From assembly GCA_963842455.1 (NCBI GenBank), contig CAWJHE010000005.1, positions 1 to 64,000 of the forward strand: DNA of 64,000 nucleotides. The letters are read 5' to 3'. A program made the translations under genes and the position numbers. A model generated the notes under the pieces. It saw only the letters and a program-made list of their open reading frames with translations. It made no database searches and was not told where the DNA came from. Shown piece by piece: positions 18,717-26,966 of the stretch (position 1 is its first letter; every line of letters starts with the position of its first letter). This DNA comes from CAWJHE01 sp963842455. GTDB lineage: Bacteria; Chloroflexota; Anaerolineae; Anaerolineales; UBA4823.

Positions 18717-19448
18717 CTAAGATGGTTGCGCCTTTTTGGAGTGGAGAGGGTGTTTTGATGGTAATCCAATTCTACGCGGGTACCCGTTAGGCGTTGCGGC
18801 GATCTTATCGATAACTACCAAATGGCGATTTTCAGCCACGCTTGGCAGTGTAATTGGAATAATTTTTCTCAGATGCCCACCCAGCAGGTTTACAGCATAT
18901 TCCGCAGATTGTGTCTCTGAGTGAGCGTTTTCGCCTTTCATGGCTAACATTGCTCCGCCAACTTTTACCAGAGGCAACAGGTATTCACTTAATACCGGCA
19001 TCATAGCGACTGCCCTGGCAAGTGCCCAGTCATATTGTTGTCGATGTTTTTTGATCTGACCTAAAGCTTCTGCTCGTTCTTGGATCACCTCTACGCCTTC
19101 AAGCCCTAATTGATGAATGATGTGCTGGCAAAACTCTGCTTTCTTACCTACAGATTCCACTAGTGTAAGCTGAATTGATGGATAGACGATTTTCAAAGGC
19201 AATCCTGGAAAACCTGCACCAGTGCCTACATCAATTACCTTCCCAACCGGTTCGCGAATAACTTTGAGACAGGTAAGAGAGTCTAAAAAGTGTTTTATCC
19301 GAATTTGTTCAACATCACGTATCGCAGTCAGGTTGAAGCGTTGGTTCCAGGCAATTAACTCGGTCTCATACCTTTGTAAAGCGGCTAATTGTGACGGGTT
19401 CAGTGTGAAGTCCAGCAGGTTGCGTGTGGCAGCGAACAATTCTTTCAT
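18717..19448 (-). CDS. rsmG: 16S rRNA (guanine-527-N7) methyltransferase RsmG
   Basis: 243-residue Rossmann-fold methyltransferase (GidB). Key segments: AWNQRFNLTAIRD, the SAM-binding VIDVGTGAGFPGLPLKI, LVESVGKKAEF, and WALARAVA, all in the usual order. The ATG at 19448 is seven bases after TATAAT on the minus strand, so the transcript is probably leaderless; a longer frame upstream to 19523 lacks family similarity. Converges with recF, separated by only ten bases. Confidence 0.93.
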   Translation of the reverse strand: MKELFAATRNLLDFTLNPSQLAALQRYETELIAWNQRFNLTAIRDVEQIRIKHFLDSLTCLKVIREPVGKVIDVGTGAGFPGLPLKIVYPSIQLTLVESVGKKAEFCQHIIHQLGLEGVEVIQERAEALGQIKKHRQQYDWALARAVAMMPVLSEYLLPLVKVGGAMLAMKGENAHSETQSAEYAVNLLGGHLRKIIPITLPSVAENRHLVVIDKIAATPNGYPRRIGLPSKHPLHSKKAQPS

Positions 19449-19455
19449 AATCCAG

Positions 19456-19461
19456 ATTATA
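19456..19461 (-). promoter_or_regulatory. -10 box of leaderless rsmG
   Basis: A perfect TATAAT on the minus strand (19461 to 19456) ends seven bases before the rsmG ATG. A -35-like TTGATC occurs upstream at a spacing of 14, which is short. Confidence 0.5.
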
Positions 19462-19483
19462 GCAGTTAATAGGTAGATCAAGA

Positions 19484-19516
19484 TAAAAACAGGCTGTGCG
19501 AATACACACAGCCTGT
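19484..19516 (-). terminator. Intrinsic terminator of the DUF4349 lipoprotein gene
   Basis: Ten-bp stem (489-498 with 507-516 of the 19,4xx-19,5xx block), eight-base loop; on the minus strand it is followed by TTTTTAT. It separates the lipoprotein gene from rsmG on the same strand, which then has its own promoter. Confidence 0.85.
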
Positions 19517-19537
19517 GAAGCAAGACTATTAATAGGA

Positions 19538-20506
19538 CTATCCTTGATCCGGATTGGATGGCGGTTGAGTGGAACGATCTTGTTTGCGTTTGAAAGTTGG
19601 CTTACGAATTCTGCGCCATACAAATGATATGGGTAAGTAGAAAACGACATATATCGCCAGGAAAACCGGCAAAATGTAAATCACAATCCAGATGATTGCA
19701 TTGGCTATGAATTTGAGCGTGTTGATCAGTGATTGTACTGCGCTTTTAGCAACACCTTGCGGCTGCCAACTACCAATACTTAAGGGTTGGACTGCTTCAT
19801 CAGCCAAAAGTTCAACGCTAATGGCAGATAATGCAGCAGATTGTTCAAAGTATTGGATGCGGCCTTTTGTGACCTCAATTTGCTCACGGATTTGCACTAA
19901 CTGATTGTACACCGATAAAATGTCCTCAGTTTTGACTGCTTCTTCCATGATACGGTTCAATTGGAGCTCGGTATTCTCCAAGTTGCGTAAGCGAGATTGT
20001 AAATCTGTGTATTCGCTGGTCACATCCTGGCTATCTGAGGATTCACTGATTGGGTCCTGACTGCTTTCGTTTTTTACTTGTGCTAGAGCTTCGTTTAAAC
20101 GTTCTGCAGGAACACGGATGGTGATAGATGCGCGTGGGACTTTTATCCCGCTATCCAATGTTTGCTGGTACAGGTTTTTCGAAACAACAAAACCACCCAT
20201 TTGTTGGGCCAGAGAAGCAATTCGATCCATGGATGCTCCAGGATCTTCAACAGCCAGGGAAATATTCGCATTTTGGATAACCAGACGTTCTATGTTACCT
20301 GGAGCAGAATTGAGAGCTGCGTCGTATCCGATGCTCTCCATCTCTGCAGCACTGCCTGCCATAGGCGCTTGCGGTGCGCTGGCTGGACTGGCTAATTCAT
20401 AAGCATCCTGAGCAGGTGCAGCAGACGCGCATGCACCTAGCAGCAGGGTGGCCAGAAGTAATATGATTCCATATTGGTTCATGAACTTAGAAATTGGTTT
20501 TGACAT
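19538..20506 (-). CDS. DUF4349-domain lipoprotein
   Basis: 322 residues. A signal peptide ends in the lipobox LLGAC with Cys26. A periplasmic/extracellular DUF4349 region follows, including the conserved VPAERLNEALAQV and DVTSEYTDLQSRLRNLE, then a coiled coil (about residues 165-215) and a C-terminal membrane helix (IIWIVIYILPVFLAIYVVFY) with a basic tail. Function of the family is unknown; the fold suggests a surface protein anchored at both ends. AAGGAGG precedes the start. Confidence 0.85.
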   Translation of the reverse strand: MSKPISKFMNQYGIILLLATLLLGACASAAPAQDAYELASPASAPQAPMAGSAAEMESIGYDAALNSAPGNIERLVIQNANISLAVEDPGASMDRIASLAQQMGGFVVSKNLYQQTLDSGIKVPRASITIRVPAERLNEALAQVKNESSQDPISESSDSQDVTSEYTDLQSRLRNLENTELQLNRIMEEAVKTEDILSVYNQLVQIREQIEVTKGRIQYFEQSAALSAISVELLADEAVQPLSIGSWQPQGVAKSAVQSLINTLKFIANAIIWIVIYILPVFLAIYVVFYLPISFVWRRIRKPTFKRKQDRSTQPPSNPDQG

Positions 20507-20577
20507 CGCTCGCCTCCTTAGACAGGTTATATTCCAGACGTGTTGAGGTCCTTATTAGTTCCCTTAGGTTTATGAAT

Positions 20578-21306
20578 TTACCAGCCTGCACTGAGGCGTT
20601 GAATATGCCTATCTGGTAAACCTGCTTTTTTCATCCGTTCCTGAACAGCCAGGAAATCATACGCAATACGCCGGTATTCCCAAAACATCGTTTCTGTGTC
20701 AAAGATGGCATAGGCTGCCCTTGGATCGCGATCTCGCGGTTGTCCCACCGAACCCGGATTAACAATAGACCGGATGGGCAAAAGAATGCGTTGATTGGGC
20801 TCAGGAATGGATAAGCGAGCATAAGGGACTGAATCCGAGTAGGAATAGATGACCGGCAAATGTGTGTGCCCAATAAAACAGAGGGGAGTTGTAAAGAACT
20901 CGAAATTTTGCGTAGCGGTTCGGACATCTAAGATATATTCCCAGACAGGCTGCCTCGGACTGCCATGTGTAAGGGTTACATCGTGCCACACTATCCGGTC
21001 AGTGAGACTCCCCAGGAATACTTTATTGCTTTGTGAAAGCACATTTTGAGTCCAAACCAATGCTGTGCGGGCTTCAGGATTAAAAGTGTCTGCGTTGATG
21101 ATCTTTAAGGCAGCAGCATCGTGGTTGCCAATGATGCATGATAAGTTAGGTAGTTGTCGAATCTTTTCGACACACTCATTGGGGTCAGGTCCATAACCGA
21201 CCAGATCGCCAAGGCACCAGACAGAATCTACAATTCCCGCGTCATTAATCACCGTTTCAAGAGCTGTTAAATTCGCATGAATATCCGAAATTACCAGTAC
21301 ACGCAT
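20578..21306 (-). CDS. Calcineurin-like metallophosphoesterase
   Basis: 242 residues of the YfcE/MJ0936-type phosphodiesterase family. The dinuclear metal ligands are all visible: SDIHAN, GDLVGYGPDP, GNHD, THGSP and GHTHLP. Substrate unknown. AAGG lies before the ATG and a TATAAT lies about 30 bases further up on the minus strand, so this gene has an ordinary leader. Confidence 0.88.
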   Translation of the reverse strand: MRVLVISDIHANLTALETVINDAGIVDSVWCLGDLVGYGPDPNECVEKIRQLPNLSCIIGNHDAAALKIINADTFNPEARTALVWTQNVLSQSNKVFLGSLTDRIVWHDVTLTHGSPRQPVWEYILDVRTATQNFEFFTTPLCFIGHTHLPVIYSYSDSVPYARLSIPEPNQRILLPIRSIVNPGSVGQPRDRDPRAAYAIFDTETMFWEYRRIAYDFLAVQERMKKAGLPDRHIQRLSAGW

Positions 21307-21399
21307 ATACGCTGCCTTCTATTTATTTGAAGATCTAACCATTATACTATCCAGAATGTATTTGATGCTTGACCAATGCAGGTAAATCTACAGACCTTG

Positions 21400-22197
21400 T
21401 CAAGCGAGATTAGCGGATTGATTGTGTTTGGTTTGCCATTTCTGGTAAATAGCCAGGCGGCTGCCCTCACCATCGGAAAAGAAGGTCTCGCAAACTGAAA
21501 AACCGCTTTGGTTTGCCAACCGGCTTAGCTCAGGAACATCAAAATGGTGGACATATCGAAATCCTACCCCACCTTGGCGCCAATCCAGTAAATAATCGCC
21601 TGGATCGACTTGAGAATCACTGAGATTTACCCTTGACCATGGCTGGATGCGAGCTTTCAGGCGCAGGCTGTTCAAGAATTGCCATTCAGAATGCCAGAAA
21701 AAACCTCCAGGCTTAAGCAGCGAATTTATCTTGGATAGGATTTGTAAGCGGAGTGCTTCGCTTGGGATATGGTGTAGGGCAGCAAAGGCAAAAACCGTAT
21801 CATAGGTTAGGGAGGGAATCATCTCATCCCAGTTGGGTGCAGACAGATCAACCTGGAGGAAAATGGCGCTGCCAGGGCGATCTCTAATAAAATCTTCAGC
21901 TTGTTGTTTTGATTGAGCGAGATAATGCTTGGCATGATTGGATGCGGCAAATTCTAACAGGTTTCGACTAAAATCAACGCCCAGGTATCTTCCTTGAAAG
22001 CCTTCTTGGAATAAACTGCTGGCGATTTCTCCATTCCCACAACCAAGATCGAGGACAGTCTCATGGGGAGAAATGGTCTTCATCACTTGTCTGACCCCAG
22101 GCTGCAAACGTTGCCGGGTTGCTGCAAATGGTTGTGCAAAGGTCTGGTAAAATTCTTGATTGATTTCAACTATTTTTTTAACAGTGCTTTTATCCAT
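21400..22197 (-). CDS. Trm9/ALKBH8-like tRNA wobble-uridine methyltransferase candidate
   Basis: 265-residue class I SAM methyltransferase. Beyond the general SAM motif (VLDLGCGNGEIA) it carries features of eukaryotic Trm9: an N-terminal FYQTFAQPFAATRQRLQPGV resembling the F-S-x-T-R-x-x-P-W-P element, FAALHHI at the position of Trm9's AVVHHW, and a C-terminal FRYVHHFDVPELSRLANQSGF close to Trm9's YRYYHLYREGELEEDCRQAG. Trm9 methylates carboxymethyl-uridine at tRNA position 34. Its start is 24 bases from that of Elp3, the enzyme that makes the precursor, which strongly supports this role. The functional call is inference; a generic methyltransferase is the alternative. Confidence 0.65.
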   Translation of the reverse strand: MDKSTVKKIVEINQEFYQTFAQPFAATRQRLQPGVRQVMKTISPHETVLDLGCGNGEIASSLFQEGFQGRYLGVDFSRNLLEFAASNHAKHYLAQSKQQAEDFIRDRPGSAIFLQVDLSAPNWDEMIPSLTYDTVFAFAALHHIPSEALRLQILSKINSLLKPGGFFWHSEWQFLNSLRLKARIQPWSRVNLSDSQVDPGDYLLDWRQGGVGFRYVHHFDVPELSRLANQSGFSVCETFFSDGEGSRLAIYQKWQTKHNQSANLA

Positions 22198-22203
22198 GCT
22201 CGA

Positions 22204-22211
22204 ATTATAAA
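22204..22211. promoter_or_regulatory. Shared AT core of a bidirectional promoter
   Basis: The near-palindromic ATTATAAA supplies TATAAT on the minus strand, six bases before the methyltransferase ATG, and TATAAA on the plus strand, ten bases before the Elp3 ATG. The whole space between the two start codons is 24 bases, so any -35 elements lie inside the opposing genes. Confidence 0.5.
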
Positions 22212-22221
22212 TGCTTGTGAC

Positions 22222-23817
22222 ATGAAAATTGACAACAAAACCTGGGAAGAATTAAGAAGCATAACGCCAGAAAAGATGGCAACTGCCCGATCAGTACTTG
22301 AAGAGATCCGGCAGGGCAAGACAGTCATTGATGCCGTCCGGATGCACCCTTTAACGGATGGTGGTTATATCGCCAAGGGAATGTTGGTAGCAGCCTATCG
22401 AAAACTGGTTGAAGACGGAATATGGGCGGAAGATGATGCTTTTTTGGCCAGCATACGAATGAAGCCTATCCGGACTCTATCGGGCGTGACCACGGTAACC
22501 GTATTGACAAAACCATATCCTTGCCCAGGTAAATGTATTTTTTGCCCAACAGATATTCGCATGCCCAAAAGTTATCTACCGGACGAACCGGGAGCCAGGC
22601 GGGCAGTACAACATCAATTTGATCCCTTTGATCAGGTCGTATCTCGGATTGAGGCATTAGAGGCGGTTGGACACCCAACAGATAAAATAGAATTATTAAT
22701 CCTGGGTGGCACCTGGAATGCCTACAAACGCGATTACCAGAAATGGTTTGTACAGCGTTGCCTGGACGCTATGAACCAGACAGATTCCCAATCCTTAGAA
22801 GAAGCACAATTGCTGAATGAAACAGCCAATCACCGCAATGTGGGGATGGTTATTGAAACCAGACCAGATAGTGTAAAGCCTGCCGAATTGTCCTGGATTC
22901 GTTCTCTTGGGGTAACCAAAGTCCAAATGGGAGCGCAAAGCCTGGATGATCGTATCCTGGCATTGAATCAACGCGGCCATACGGCAGAAGAAACATTACA
23001 GGCAATGCACTTGCTACGAGCGGCTGGCTTCAAAGTCGTTTTGCATTGGATGCCTAACCTGCTAGGTGCAACATTGGCATCTGATCGGGAAGATTTTACG
23101 CGCTTGTGGAAAGGCTATTGTCCCGATGAAATAAAAATTTACCCCAACCAATTGCTAGAAAGCGCAGAATTGTATCAATATTGGTTGAGAGGTGAATACC
23201 GCCCTTACTCCACCGAGGAGTTGATTGCGTTGATTGCGGATGTTAAGCTAACAATTCCGCGTTACTGTCGAGTAAACCGCATTATTCGGGATATACCATC
23301 CACGAATGTGGTGGAAGGCAACAAACGCACCAGCCTGCGCCAGGATGTCCATGAAGAGTTGGCGCGGCGCAATGTTGTTTGTCAATGTATCCGATGCCGT
23401 GAGGTGCGCGCACGAAAAATTGATCCTGATCAACTGCAATTAAACGATCTGGTTTATGAAACAGGTGCAAGCCAGGAACATTTCATTTCGTTCGATACTC
23501 CTGATGATCATGTGGTAGGCTTTTTGCGTCTTTCGTTGCCAGGGCAGAATGCGCCTGATGTGAACATACCAGATTTAATCGGAGCGGCAGTTATCCGAGA
23601 AGTTCATGTTTATGGTCAGTCCTTGCCTGTGGGAATAGAAGAACATGGCGCTGCTCAACATGTGGGTTTGGGGGCGCGCTTGATTCAATCCGCCGAAGAT
23701 ATCGCAAGGGCGCAAGGTTTCAGGAAAATTGCGGTAATTTCAGCGCTTGGTACCCGTCAGTACTATCAGAAACAGGGCTTTCATAACGGGAATTTGTATC
23801 AAATCAAAGCCTTGTAA
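22222..23817 (+). CDS. elp3: Elongator-type tRNA U34 modification enzyme Elp3
   Basis: 531-residue radical SAM/acetyltransferase that converts U34 of tRNA to 5-carboxymethyl-uridine. Radical SAM part: LTKPYPCPGKCIFCP holds the CxxxCxxC cluster ligands; GGTWNAYKRDYQKWF, NVGMVIETRPDSV, TKVQMGAQS and HWMPNLLGAT match Elp3 closely. A Cys-rich segment (NVVCQCIRCREVR) precedes a C-terminal GNAT domain with REVHVYGQSLPVG and QHVGLGARL. Elp3 is uncommon in bacteria but known in Chloroflexota. ATG 22222 is used because family similarity starts there; the frame is open upstream over the divergent gene. No other Elongator subunit is present. Confidence 0.93.
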   Translation: MKIDNKTWEELRSITPEKMATARSVLEEIRQGKTVIDAVRMHPLTDGGYIAKGMLVAAYRKLVEDGIWAEDDAFLASIRMKPIRTLSGVTTVTVLTKPYPCPGKCIFCPTDIRMPKSYLPDEPGARRAVQHQFDPFDQVVSRIEALEAVGHPTDKIELLILGGTWNAYKRDYQKWFVQRCLDAMNQTDSQSLEEAQLLNETANHRNVGMVIETRPDSVKPAELSWIRSLGVTKVQMGAQSLDDRILALNQRGHTAEETLQAMHLLRAAGFKVVLHWMPNLLGATLASDREDFTRLWKGYCPDEIKIYPNQLLESAELYQYWLRGEYRPYSTEELIALIADVKLTIPRYCRVNRIIRDIPSTNVVEGNKRTSLRQDVHEELARRNVVCQCIRCREVRARKIDPDQLQLNDLVYETGASQEHFISFDTPDDHVVGFLRLSLPGQNAPDVNIPDLIGAAVIREVHVYGQSLPVGIEEHGAAQHVGLGARLIQSAEDIARAQGFRKIAVISALGTRQYYQKQGFHNGNLYQIKAL

Positions 23818-23888
23818 CATAAAGACCTCGCTGCCATTGGTTTTGCAGGGAGTAGGGATTCGGGGGGACATTGTTCCGGTGAGCTTGA

Positions 23889-24062
23889 AAAATCTTGCGT
23901 GAAATCCAGTTTTCGGAATATGCCCTGATGGGAATGGGGTCCATGGTTGGCGCTCAGAGATTGCGCCACTTTTCTATGCCAAATATGACCACGGAAGTGG
24001 CAAATATAGCGGGGCGGTCTGTATTACCCATTAGAACCGAGAGTGATTGGGAAGGGGAGTGA
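23889..24062 (+). pseudogene. Possible gene remnant (YoaK/DUF1275-like)
   Basis: In the roughly 500-base gap between elp3 and the LacI gene one frame is open from 23889 to the TGA at 24060-24062. Its segment ALMGMGSMVGAQRL followed by MPNMTTEVANIAG resembles the conserved G-x-Q-N-x-x-x-R-R-L and P-x-x-T-T-T-V-x-x-x-x-G motifs of DUF1275 membrane proteins, but nothing else of that family is nearby. Most likely a decayed fragment or a chance resemblance. The rest of the gap holds a small hairpin and the two regulated promoters described below. Confidence 0.25.
23948..23975 (+). terminator. Weak intrinsic terminator after elp3
   Basis: Six-bp stem TGGCGC/GCGCCA with a nine-base loop followed by CTTTTCT. 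It lies 130 bases past the Elp3 stop and could end that transcript. Confidence 0.4.
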
Positions 24063-24096
24063 GTAATATTCGATGGCTGAGATAAAAAGAAAAAGC

Positions 24097-24124
24097 TTGA
24101 CAGCACAAGGTATGTGGATATAAT
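24097..24124 (+). promoter_or_regulatory. Promoter P1 of the alpha-glucoside regulator/transport genes
   Basis: TTGACA (24097-24102), 16-base spacer, TATAAT (24119-24124). Both hexamers are perfect. A LacI-type operator begins four bases downstream, covering the expected start point. Confidence 0.8.
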
Positions 24125-24128
24125 TACA

Positions 24129-24144
24129 TTGGAAACGGTTCCAA
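24129..24144 (+). promoter_or_regulatory. LacI-family operator O1
   Basis: TTGGAAACGGTTCCAA is an inverted repeat with a central CG and fits the general LacI/GalR operator pattern TG-n-AA-n-CG-n-TT-n-CA. Its position at the start point of P1 implies repression by roadblock, most simply by the LacI-family protein encoded next. Confidence 0.75.
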
Positions 24145-24235
24145 TTTTTAGGTTGATAGCGATCAATTTCTTAACACAAGAAAGTAAACGATCGAAGGGA
24201 TCAAATTAAAGCCCGAGAAGGGGAACGATTCGCTA

Positions 24236-24264
24236 TTGACGGGGAATTGAATTTCTGATATATT
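24236..24264 (+). promoter_or_regulatory. Promoter P2 of the LacI-family regulator
   Basis: TTGACG (24236-24241), 17-base spacer, TATATT (24259-24264). Start point expected near 24271, inside the second inverted repeat. Confidence 0.65.
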
Positions 24265-24267
24265 GCT

Positions 24268-24290
24268 AACGCGTTTTACTAAAACGTGTT
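24268..24290 (+). promoter_or_regulatory. Inverted repeat / LacI-family operator O2
   Basis: Two 11-base arms (AACGCGTTTTA and TAAAACGTGTT) around one C, with one mismatch. Each arm also contains a CG-centred AA-n-CG-n-TT half, so two tandem operators are possible. It overlaps the start point of P2, as O1 does for P1. Confidence 0.6.
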
Positions 24291-24323
24291 AATTGGCCAA
24301 GACAGGTTCCAGGAGTGGATCCT

Positions 24324-25358
24324 TTGTGCGCTAAAAGAGTAACCAGTCAGGATGTTGCTGATCGAGCTGGTGTGTCACGCACCACGGTATCCCTTGTCTT
24401 AAATAATCATAAGAATATTCAAATTAGCCGGTCAACTCGCGAAAGAGTCATTCAAGTTGCCAATGAGCTTGGCTATGTACCTAATGCAGCTGCCCAGGCT
24501 TTGGCTAGCAAGCGTTCTCGCATCATTGGGCTCATTCTTACCAGATCTTTACATCATATTTCATCGGATGCTTTTCTTACCCAAATATTAGATGGCATTT
24601 TAGATGTCATTCACCAGCATGATATGCGCTTGGTGGTCGACATTATTGAACCTGAACACCAGAAAGAGCTTTATTTAGATATGGTGCGGGCGAAGCGTAT
24701 TGATGGCATCTTATTATCTGGTCCTCGATTCGACGATGAAGCCCTCAAAGCCCTGCAGGATTTTAATTTTCCAACGGTATTGATTGGACAACTACCGGAC
24801 TCTCAACTTTGCTCCATCGATGTGGATAACCGCTTGTCTGCAAAAGTGGCGGTAGATCATTTAATCAAGCTGGGGCATTCCCAAATTGCTTGTATTACCA
24901 ATGCAGCTCCCAATTACACTGCCTCCCTGGATCGCCTGAATGGATATAAAGATGCCTTGCAAGAAGCTGGAATTAGCTTTCGTGAGGAATTGGTTCGTTT
25001 TGGGGATTTCCAGGTTGAGAGCGGCTATGAACAAATGAAAGATTTGCTCAGTTCTGGAAACTCTTTCAGTGCTGCGTTTATTGCCAGTGATATGGTAGCT
25101 TTGGGAGCAAAAGCCGCAATCCGCGAGAGCGGATTGGAGATTCCTGAGGATATCGCCCTTGTGGGCTTTGACGATTTGCCCTTTTCGCAATTTACTGATC
25201 CACCTTTGACGACTGTGCATATCCCTGCTGTTGAATTAGGGAAGCAAGCCTGCCGGATGTTGATAGGTTTATTTGAAAGTCCAATGATTGAATGTAAACA
25301 GGAACTACTGGATACACATTTGGTTGTTCGAAAATCATGTGGAACAGAAAGAGTATAG
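24324..25358 (+). CDS. LacI-family transcriptional regulator (probable alpha-glucoside repressor)
   Basis: 344 residues. N-terminal helix-turn-helix TSQDVADRAGVSRTTVSLVLNN and hinge YVPNAAAQALASKRS, then a periplasmic-binding-protein-like effector domain ending GFDDLPFSQFTDPPLTTV. TTG 24324 is preferred because AGGAG (24311-24315) lies eight bases upstream; an in-frame GTG at 24315 overlaps that site. Two promoters, each with a LacI-type operator, lie just upstream, so it should repress itself and, by co-transcription, the sugar ABC importer that follows 114 bases later. Confidence 0.9.
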   Translation: MCAKRVTSQDVADRAGVSRTTVSLVLNNHKNIQISRSTRERVIQVANELGYVPNAAAQALASKRSRIIGLILTRSLHHISSDAFLTQILDGILDVIHQHDMRLVVDIIEPEHQKELYLDMVRAKRIDGILLSGPRFDDEALKALQDFNFPTVLIGQLPDSQLCSIDVDNRLSAKVAVDHLIKLGHSQIACITNAAPNYTASLDRLNGYKDALQEAGISFREELVRFGDFQVESGYEQMKDLLSSGNSFSAAFIASDMVALGAKAAIRESGLEIPEDIALVGFDDLPFSQFTDPPLTTVHIPAVELGKQACRMLIGLFESPMIECKQELLDTHLVVRKSCGTERV

Positions 25359-25472
25359 GATAGATTTTTGAAGGGAGGTGATGCGACTTCTCGATTAAAT
25401 GAAGAGTTGTTTGATGAATGAAAGTGTTTCTAATCTAGATTTTTTTCTGAACATAAACAAGGAGAAGTGAAC

Positions 25473-26897
25473 ATGTTTAAAAGAAATACCCTTTGGTTGG
25501 TGACTGCGATGCTTGTGATTTTGTCATTGGTCATGAGCGCCTGCCAATCTCAACCGACACAAGCACCTGCACAGCCAGAAGCTCCGGCTGCCGTAACCGA
25601 AGCCCCAGCCGAACCTGCAGCCCCAGCAATGCCCGAGGCCAGTTTCCCAGTGATGCCCGGCGGCTTTCTTGAGAAAGCTCTCGCTGGTGAGTACAAAGGT
25701 ACGACTGTCACCGTTGATGGTCCCTTTACCAACCCGGATGACCTGCGTTTCGCAGAGTCAATGAAGGAATTCCAAGATCTAACCGGCATCACCGTCAATT
25801 ACATCGGCGACAAAACCTTCGAATCCCGCATTTCAATCGCGGTTGACGCTGGTAACCCACCAGATATTGCTGACTTCCCGCAACCCGGTGCAGTCGCTAA
25901 TTTTGCCCGACAGGGACATATTATCGATCCGACCACCTGGATGACCGAAGATTGGCTAAAACAACAATACAACCAAAGCTGGTTGGATATGGCCATGGTT
26001 GGTGGACCCGATGGAAATATGATGACTGGCGGCGTGTGGCACCGTTTTAATGGCAAGAGCCTGGTCTGGTATCCCAAAGATAATTTTGAAGCTGCGGGTT
26101 ACGCAATCCCTCAGACCTGGGATGAGCTATTAGCTTTGTCTCAGCAAATCGCCGATGATGGTGATACAGCCTGGTGTATCGGTATAGGATCCGATGCAGC
26201 CACAGGTTGGCCTGCCACTGACTGGACCGAAGAGATGATGCTGCGCACAACGGCACCTGAGAACTACGATAAATGGGTTAAAGGCGAGCTACCCTTCTCC
26301 TCACCTGAGGTGAAGAAAGCTATTGAGACCTGGAGTGAATTGTGGTTCAATGACGCTTATGTTTTTGGCGGCAAGGATGCCATTGTGACAACCTTCTTTG
26401 GCGATTCCCCCACCCCGATGTTCGAAGATCAACCAAAATGCTGGATGCACCGACAGGGTAACTTCATCACTGGTTTCTTCCCCGAGACCGCAAAAGTGGG
26501 CGTAGATTATGATTTCTTCTATTTCCCACCTGTTGATGAGCAGTACGGGAAGCCCTTCCTGGTGGCTGGCGATATCATGACCATGTTTGTGGATCGCCCA
26601 GAAGTACGCGCCCTGATGGAATACTTCACCACTCCAGCTTCGGCTTCTGGATGGCTCCAGAATGGCGGCGCTTTGGCAGCTCACCTGACTGCCACTCCGG
26701 ATATGTACGGCGTGGAACTGGAACGCGGTATTGCCGAGCTGGTAGCTCAGGCTACGACCTTCCGCTTTGACGCCTCAGATCTAATGCCTGCTGAAGTCGG
26801 CTCCGGTTCCTTCTGGACCGGTATGGTCGATTATGTCAGCGGTGTGGCAGATCTGGACACTGTCCTTGCTGAGATCGATGCCTCCTGGCCTAAGTAA
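25473..26897 (+). CDS. ABC transporter sugar-binding lipoprotein (AglE-like)
   Basis: 474 residues. A signal peptide ends in the lipobox VMSAC, followed by a Pro/Ala/Gln-rich linker that separates the binding domain from the membrane, then a family 1 solute-binding domain (GTTVTVDGPF, GNPPDIADFPQPG, QTWDELLALSQQI). Resemblance to alpha-glucoside binding proteins and the AglF/AglG-type permeases behind it suggest sucrose, maltose or trehalose as ligand. ATG 25473 has AGGAGA eight bases upstream. A hairpin separates it from the permease genes, which usually makes the binding protein more abundant. Confidence 0.88.
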   Translation: MFKRNTLWLVTAMLVILSLVMSACQSQPTQAPAQPEAPAAVTEAPAEPAAPAMPEASFPVMPGGFLEKALAGEYKGTTVTVDGPFTNPDDLRFAESMKEFQDLTGITVNYIGDKTFESRISIAVDAGNPPDIADFPQPGAVANFARQGHIIDPTTWMTEDWLKQQYNQSWLDMAMVGGPDGNMMTGGVWHRFNGKSLVWYPKDNFEAAGYAIPQTWDELLALSQQIADDGDTAWCIGIGSDAATGWPATDWTEEMMLRTTAPENYDKWVKGELPFSSPEVKKAIETWSELWFNDAYVFGGKDAIVTTFFGDSPTPMFEDQPKCWMHRQGNFITGFFPETAKVGVDYDFFYFPPVDEQYGKPFLVAGDIMTMFVDRPEVRALMEYFTTPASASGWLQNGGALAAHLTATPDMYGVELERGIAELVAQATTFRFDASDLMPAEVGSGSFWTGMVDYVSGVADLDTVLAEIDASWPK

Positions 26898-26918
26898 CGT
26901 TTAGTTTATGTCTGTAGA

Positions 26919-26948
26919 AGGCTGCTGGTTTGATCGCCAGCAGCCTTT
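26919..26948 (+). terminator. Intercistronic hairpin after the binding-protein gene
   Basis: Ten-bp perfect stem (919-928 with 937-946) with an eight-base loop and a short TTTCT tail. In sugar ABC operons such a structure protects the binding-protein mRNA or ends part of the transcripts. Confidence 0.65.
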
Positions 26949-26966
26949 CTGGAATGGAGATGATCT

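Noticed and set aside
25373..25398. GGGAGGTGATG with a five-codon frame between the LacI and binding-protein genes
   Set aside because: The ATG abuts the purine run and the peptide is only five residues; likely chance.
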